A DNA stretch of 8,099 bases. Origin: an uncultured Prevotella sp. (lineage in GTDB: Bacteria; Bacteroidota; Bacteroidia; Bacteroidales; Bacteroidaceae). The notes under the pieces are model-generated. The model saw only the letters and a list, made by a program, of their open reading frames with translations, did no database searches and was not told where the DNA came from. The first letter of the stretch is position 1; each line of letters begins with the position of its first letter. Both the position numbers and the translations under genes were made by a program. Below, piece after piece: positions 6,708 to 8,099 of the stretch. Location: assembly GCA_947072805.1 (NCBI GenBank), contig CAMTJK010000151.1:1-8099 (forward strand). Reading direction: 5' to 3'.

Positions 6708-7652
6708 TCATTGATGTTGATAGTTCCTGACAAGGAGTTCCGTTAGTTTGCCTCGCTTTACCGCATTTGAGTTGATAGACCTCATTGCTTGCACTCTTAT
6801 TATATTGAAACCATGATATAATTCTTCAAAAAACATGTCTTGCGGATTGGTTGCGGAACAATCAGAATTACTCAGCATCCAGTAGAAGTTGTATTTTGTT
6901 GAAAGTTGATGGCAGAAGCTGGCAAGTTCGCATTGCTTATTATCGTCAAATCCGTCTTTTACGTACGTATTGAAGTTGGAAGTGGAACTGATAGGTCTGT
7001 ATGGAGGGTCGAAATAAAAAAATACAGCATCTTTTTCATATTTTACACTGTCAAGTGTCATGGAGAAATCACCTGTCATTATTTGAACGTCGTATTTATT
7101 CAGAAGCATGCTGTCGGCATAAATCACATCCTCATTGCAGATGATGGGTTTGGTGTATCTTCCGAAAGGCACGTTGAATTCTCCTTTTGAGTTTTCGCGG
7201 TACAAGCCGTTGAAACATGTTTTGTTCAGAAAGATGAGCAAGGCTGTATGTTCTACTATGCCTGGGTTGCTGCTGTTGTACCTTTTTCGCATCATAAGAT
7301 AGAATTCTTTGCGGGATTCTTCCTTCAAAAGGGATTTATATTCATTCTCAAAGCCTTTCAAATTGTCGATGAGTGCATCCGGAGAGCTCTTCACCACATT
7401 GTAAGCATCTGTCAAATGGCTGTTTACATCGTTGATTATGGCTCTTTTTATATTTGGGAATCGTTGTAGAAGGAAGAACAACATGGCTCCTCCACCTACA
7501 AAAGGTTCAACATATGTAAAGCAATCATCACGGAGCTTGTTAGGGAATGCGGATAATAGTTGTGGCAGTAACTGCCCTTTCCCTCCTGCCCATTTGATGA
7601 ATGGTCGTGCCGAATATTGATTATTCATACCTCTTACTTTTTTCTTTGTCAT
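6708..7652 (-). CDS. dpnM: Dam-family N6-adenine DNA methyltransferase (DpnM-like, GATC)
   Basis: This is an alpha-class adenine methyltransferase that would modify GATC on duplex DNA and protect the host from the downstream endonuclease. With the ATG used here it has 314 residues. PFIKWAGGKGQLLPQL begins at 17, with the SAM-binding WAGGKG at 21-26. EPFVGGG follows (49-55), then LNKTCFNGLYR (142-152), FNVPFGRY (159-166) and the catalytic DPPY (215-218). The same series occurs in DpnM, Dam and T4 Dam. The open frame reaches a GTG at 7785-7787, but the promoter element at 7751-7758 lies inside that extension. Base composition also turns from G+C-rich to A-rich exactly at 7652. An ATG at 7626-7628 (306 residues) is an equally reasonable start. 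It is the first gene of the cassette, so methylation is expressed before cleavage. Confidence 0.93.
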   Translation of the reverse strand: MTKKKVRGMNNQYSARPFIKWAGGKGQLLPQLLSAFPNKLRDDCFTYVEPFVGGGAMLFFLLQRFPNIKRAIINDVNSHLTDAYNVVKSSPDALIDNLKGFENEYKSLLKEESRKEFYLMMRKRYNSSNPGIVEHTALLIFLNKTCFNGLYRENSKGEFNVPFGRYTKPIICNEDVIYADSMLLNKYDVQIMTGDFSMTLDSVKYEKDAVFFYFDPPYRPISSTSNFNTYVKDGFDDNKQCELASFCHQLSTKYNFYWMLSNSDCSATNPQDMFFEELYHGFNIIRVQAMRSINSNAVKRGKLTELLVRNYQHQ

Positions 7653-7750
7653 GTCCCTGCCGGTGTGGCGTTGCGCATTCTTGCGGTGGCGGCATGTATG
7701 ACGGTGCGAAGCGGATTGCCGTGCTGTTTTGCGCCTGCCGTTATCTTGTG

Positions 7751-7758
7751 CAAATGTA
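7751..7758 (-). promoter_or_regulatory. Predicted -7 element of the dpn cassette promoter
   Basis: The minus strand reads TACATTTG, an exact match to the Bacteroidota -7 consensus TAnnTTTG. No TTTG is present 19-25 bases upstream, so the -33 element is weak or replaced by an activator. Transcription would start near 7744, giving a G+C-rich leader of about 90 bases before the dpnM start. Confidence 0.6.
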
Positions 7759-7836
7759 TATAAAATCTGTGAGAATAGGCACCGCACAGTACGATAATCC
7801 TAAAGATGTCGTTATATTTTTAGTTTTGTTTTGACC

Positions 7837-7851
7837 TTGGGATTGACCCAA
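7837..7851. repeat. Inverted repeat TTGGG-ATTGA-CCCAA
   Basis: A perfect 5-bp stem with a 5-base loop, extendable by G-T pairs on the minus strand. No T run follows on either strand, so an intrinsic terminator is unlikely. It lies about 80 bp upstream of the dpn promoter and could be an operator-like palindrome. Confidence 0.45.
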
Positions 7852-7903
7852 AAGCTGTCGTCATACCCCGCGGAAAGCAGTGCGATATAATGCGTATAAC
7901 ATT

Positions 7904-7932
7904 TGTTTACTTTTATGAAAAATGTTTACTTT
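7904..7932. repeat. Direct repeat of TGTTTACTTT, 19-bp period
   Basis: Two identical 10-base copies (7904-7913 and 7923-7932) are separated by nine A+T-rich bases. The spacing is close to two helical turns. A pair of protein-binding half-sites is conceivable, but nothing in the window names the protein. Confidence 0.55.
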
Positions 7933-8011
7933 AACGTGTGTTAATAGGCACCCAAACCTCGATTTGTAACCTACGACGCGAAATTTGGCGTTTTTACTCT
8001 CAAATAGGGAG

Positions 8012-8026
8012 CGCTGATAGTCAGCG
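8012..8026. repeat. Inverted repeat CGCTGA-TAG-TCAGCG
   Basis: A perfect 6-bp stem with a 3-base loop. No T tract follows directly in either direction, so it is not a standard terminator. Operator or repeat-family element are both possible. Confidence 0.55.
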
Positions 8027-8099
8027 AGTTACGCGTTTTGCGAAATAATACCATTTCATCGGTTTGCCATTACGTACGTGAGCTCATTGCGATATAGCT

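Larger units (their letters stand above)
7768..7952. repeat. Pair of 16-bp direct repeats flanking the upstream dpn region
   Basis: TGTGAGAATAGGCACC (7768-7783) and TGTGTTAATAGGCACC (7937-7952) match at 14 of 16 positions, with the last 10 bases identical, 169 bp apart. The first copy lies immediately upstream of the dpn -7 element, where the -33 region should be. They could be binding sites for a regulator or traces of insertion; neither is shown. Confidence 0.6.
7853..8099. other. Intergenic right flank with short repeats, no supported gene
   Basis: I find no reading frame or RNA gene I can support here or in the rest of the region from about 7760. The region contains TGTTTACTTT twice (7904-7913, 7923-7932), TGCGATATA twice (7881-7889, 8088-8096) and an inverted repeat at 8012-8026. 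It may be the upstream region of the cassette or the 3' flank of a gene beyond the window. Confidence 0.6.

Noticed and set aside
7821..7828. TAGTTTTG on the plus strand as a divergent promoter -7 element
   Set aside because: It matches TAnnTTTG, but there is no -33 TTTG at suitable spacing and no plus-strand gene in the following 270 bases.
7601..7834. A 77-codon plus-strand frame over the dpnM start region
   Set aside because: It lies over the predicted dpn promoter and leader on the opposite strand and has no recognisable similarity.

Overview
The window looks like chromosome from a member of the Bacteroidota, most likely a Prevotella/Bacteroides-type organism. Three things point there. 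The IspG is the long three-domain form known from Bacteroidota, Chlamydiae and plastids. The rpoN gene has a textbook Bacteroidota promoter (TTTG, 19 bp, TAACTTTG). The starts also lack convincing Shine-Dalgarno sequences. The genus is an inference. All seven protein genes I can support lie on the minus strand, so they are transcribed right to left.

Block 1 (about 199-4908) is a housekeeping cluster, read as rpoN (sigma-54), a PAP2-like membrane protein, purE (purine synthesis) and ispG (MEP isoprenoid pathway). The first two overlap by 4 bp, the other gaps are 82 and 38 bp, and a hairpin terminator at 144-170 follows ispG. A strong promoter sits just upstream of rpoN. Core-gene lines I counted are about 55-67% G+C.

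Block 2 (about 4930-7760) is a complete DpnII-type GATC restriction-modification cassette, read as dpnM (alpha-class adenine methyltransferase), the DpnII-like endonuclease, then dpnA (second, beta-class methyltransferase). Gene junctions are tight. Lines counted here are about 35-38% G+C, which suggests acquisition by transfer next to rpoN. The order M-R-A differs from the dpnM-dpnA-dpnB order of the pneumococcal DpnII operon. A TACATTTG promoter element lies inside the longest possible dpnM reading frame, so dpnM must start downstream of it.

Block 3 (about 7760-8099) has no gene I can support but carries several short direct and inverted repeats. The left edge (1-198) holds a 22-bp tandem repeat, a small palindrome and the ispG terminator.

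The most informative whole-window signal is the near absence of GATC. I find only four sites in 8.1 kb (447, 2597, 5727, 6520), against roughly 30 expected from even base composition. This holds in the core genes as well as the cassette and fits long exposure to GATC restriction. GGCC is also very rare (three sites). I found no wholly new system; the second-look items are the cassette's gene order, its leader and promoter repeats, and the site depletion.
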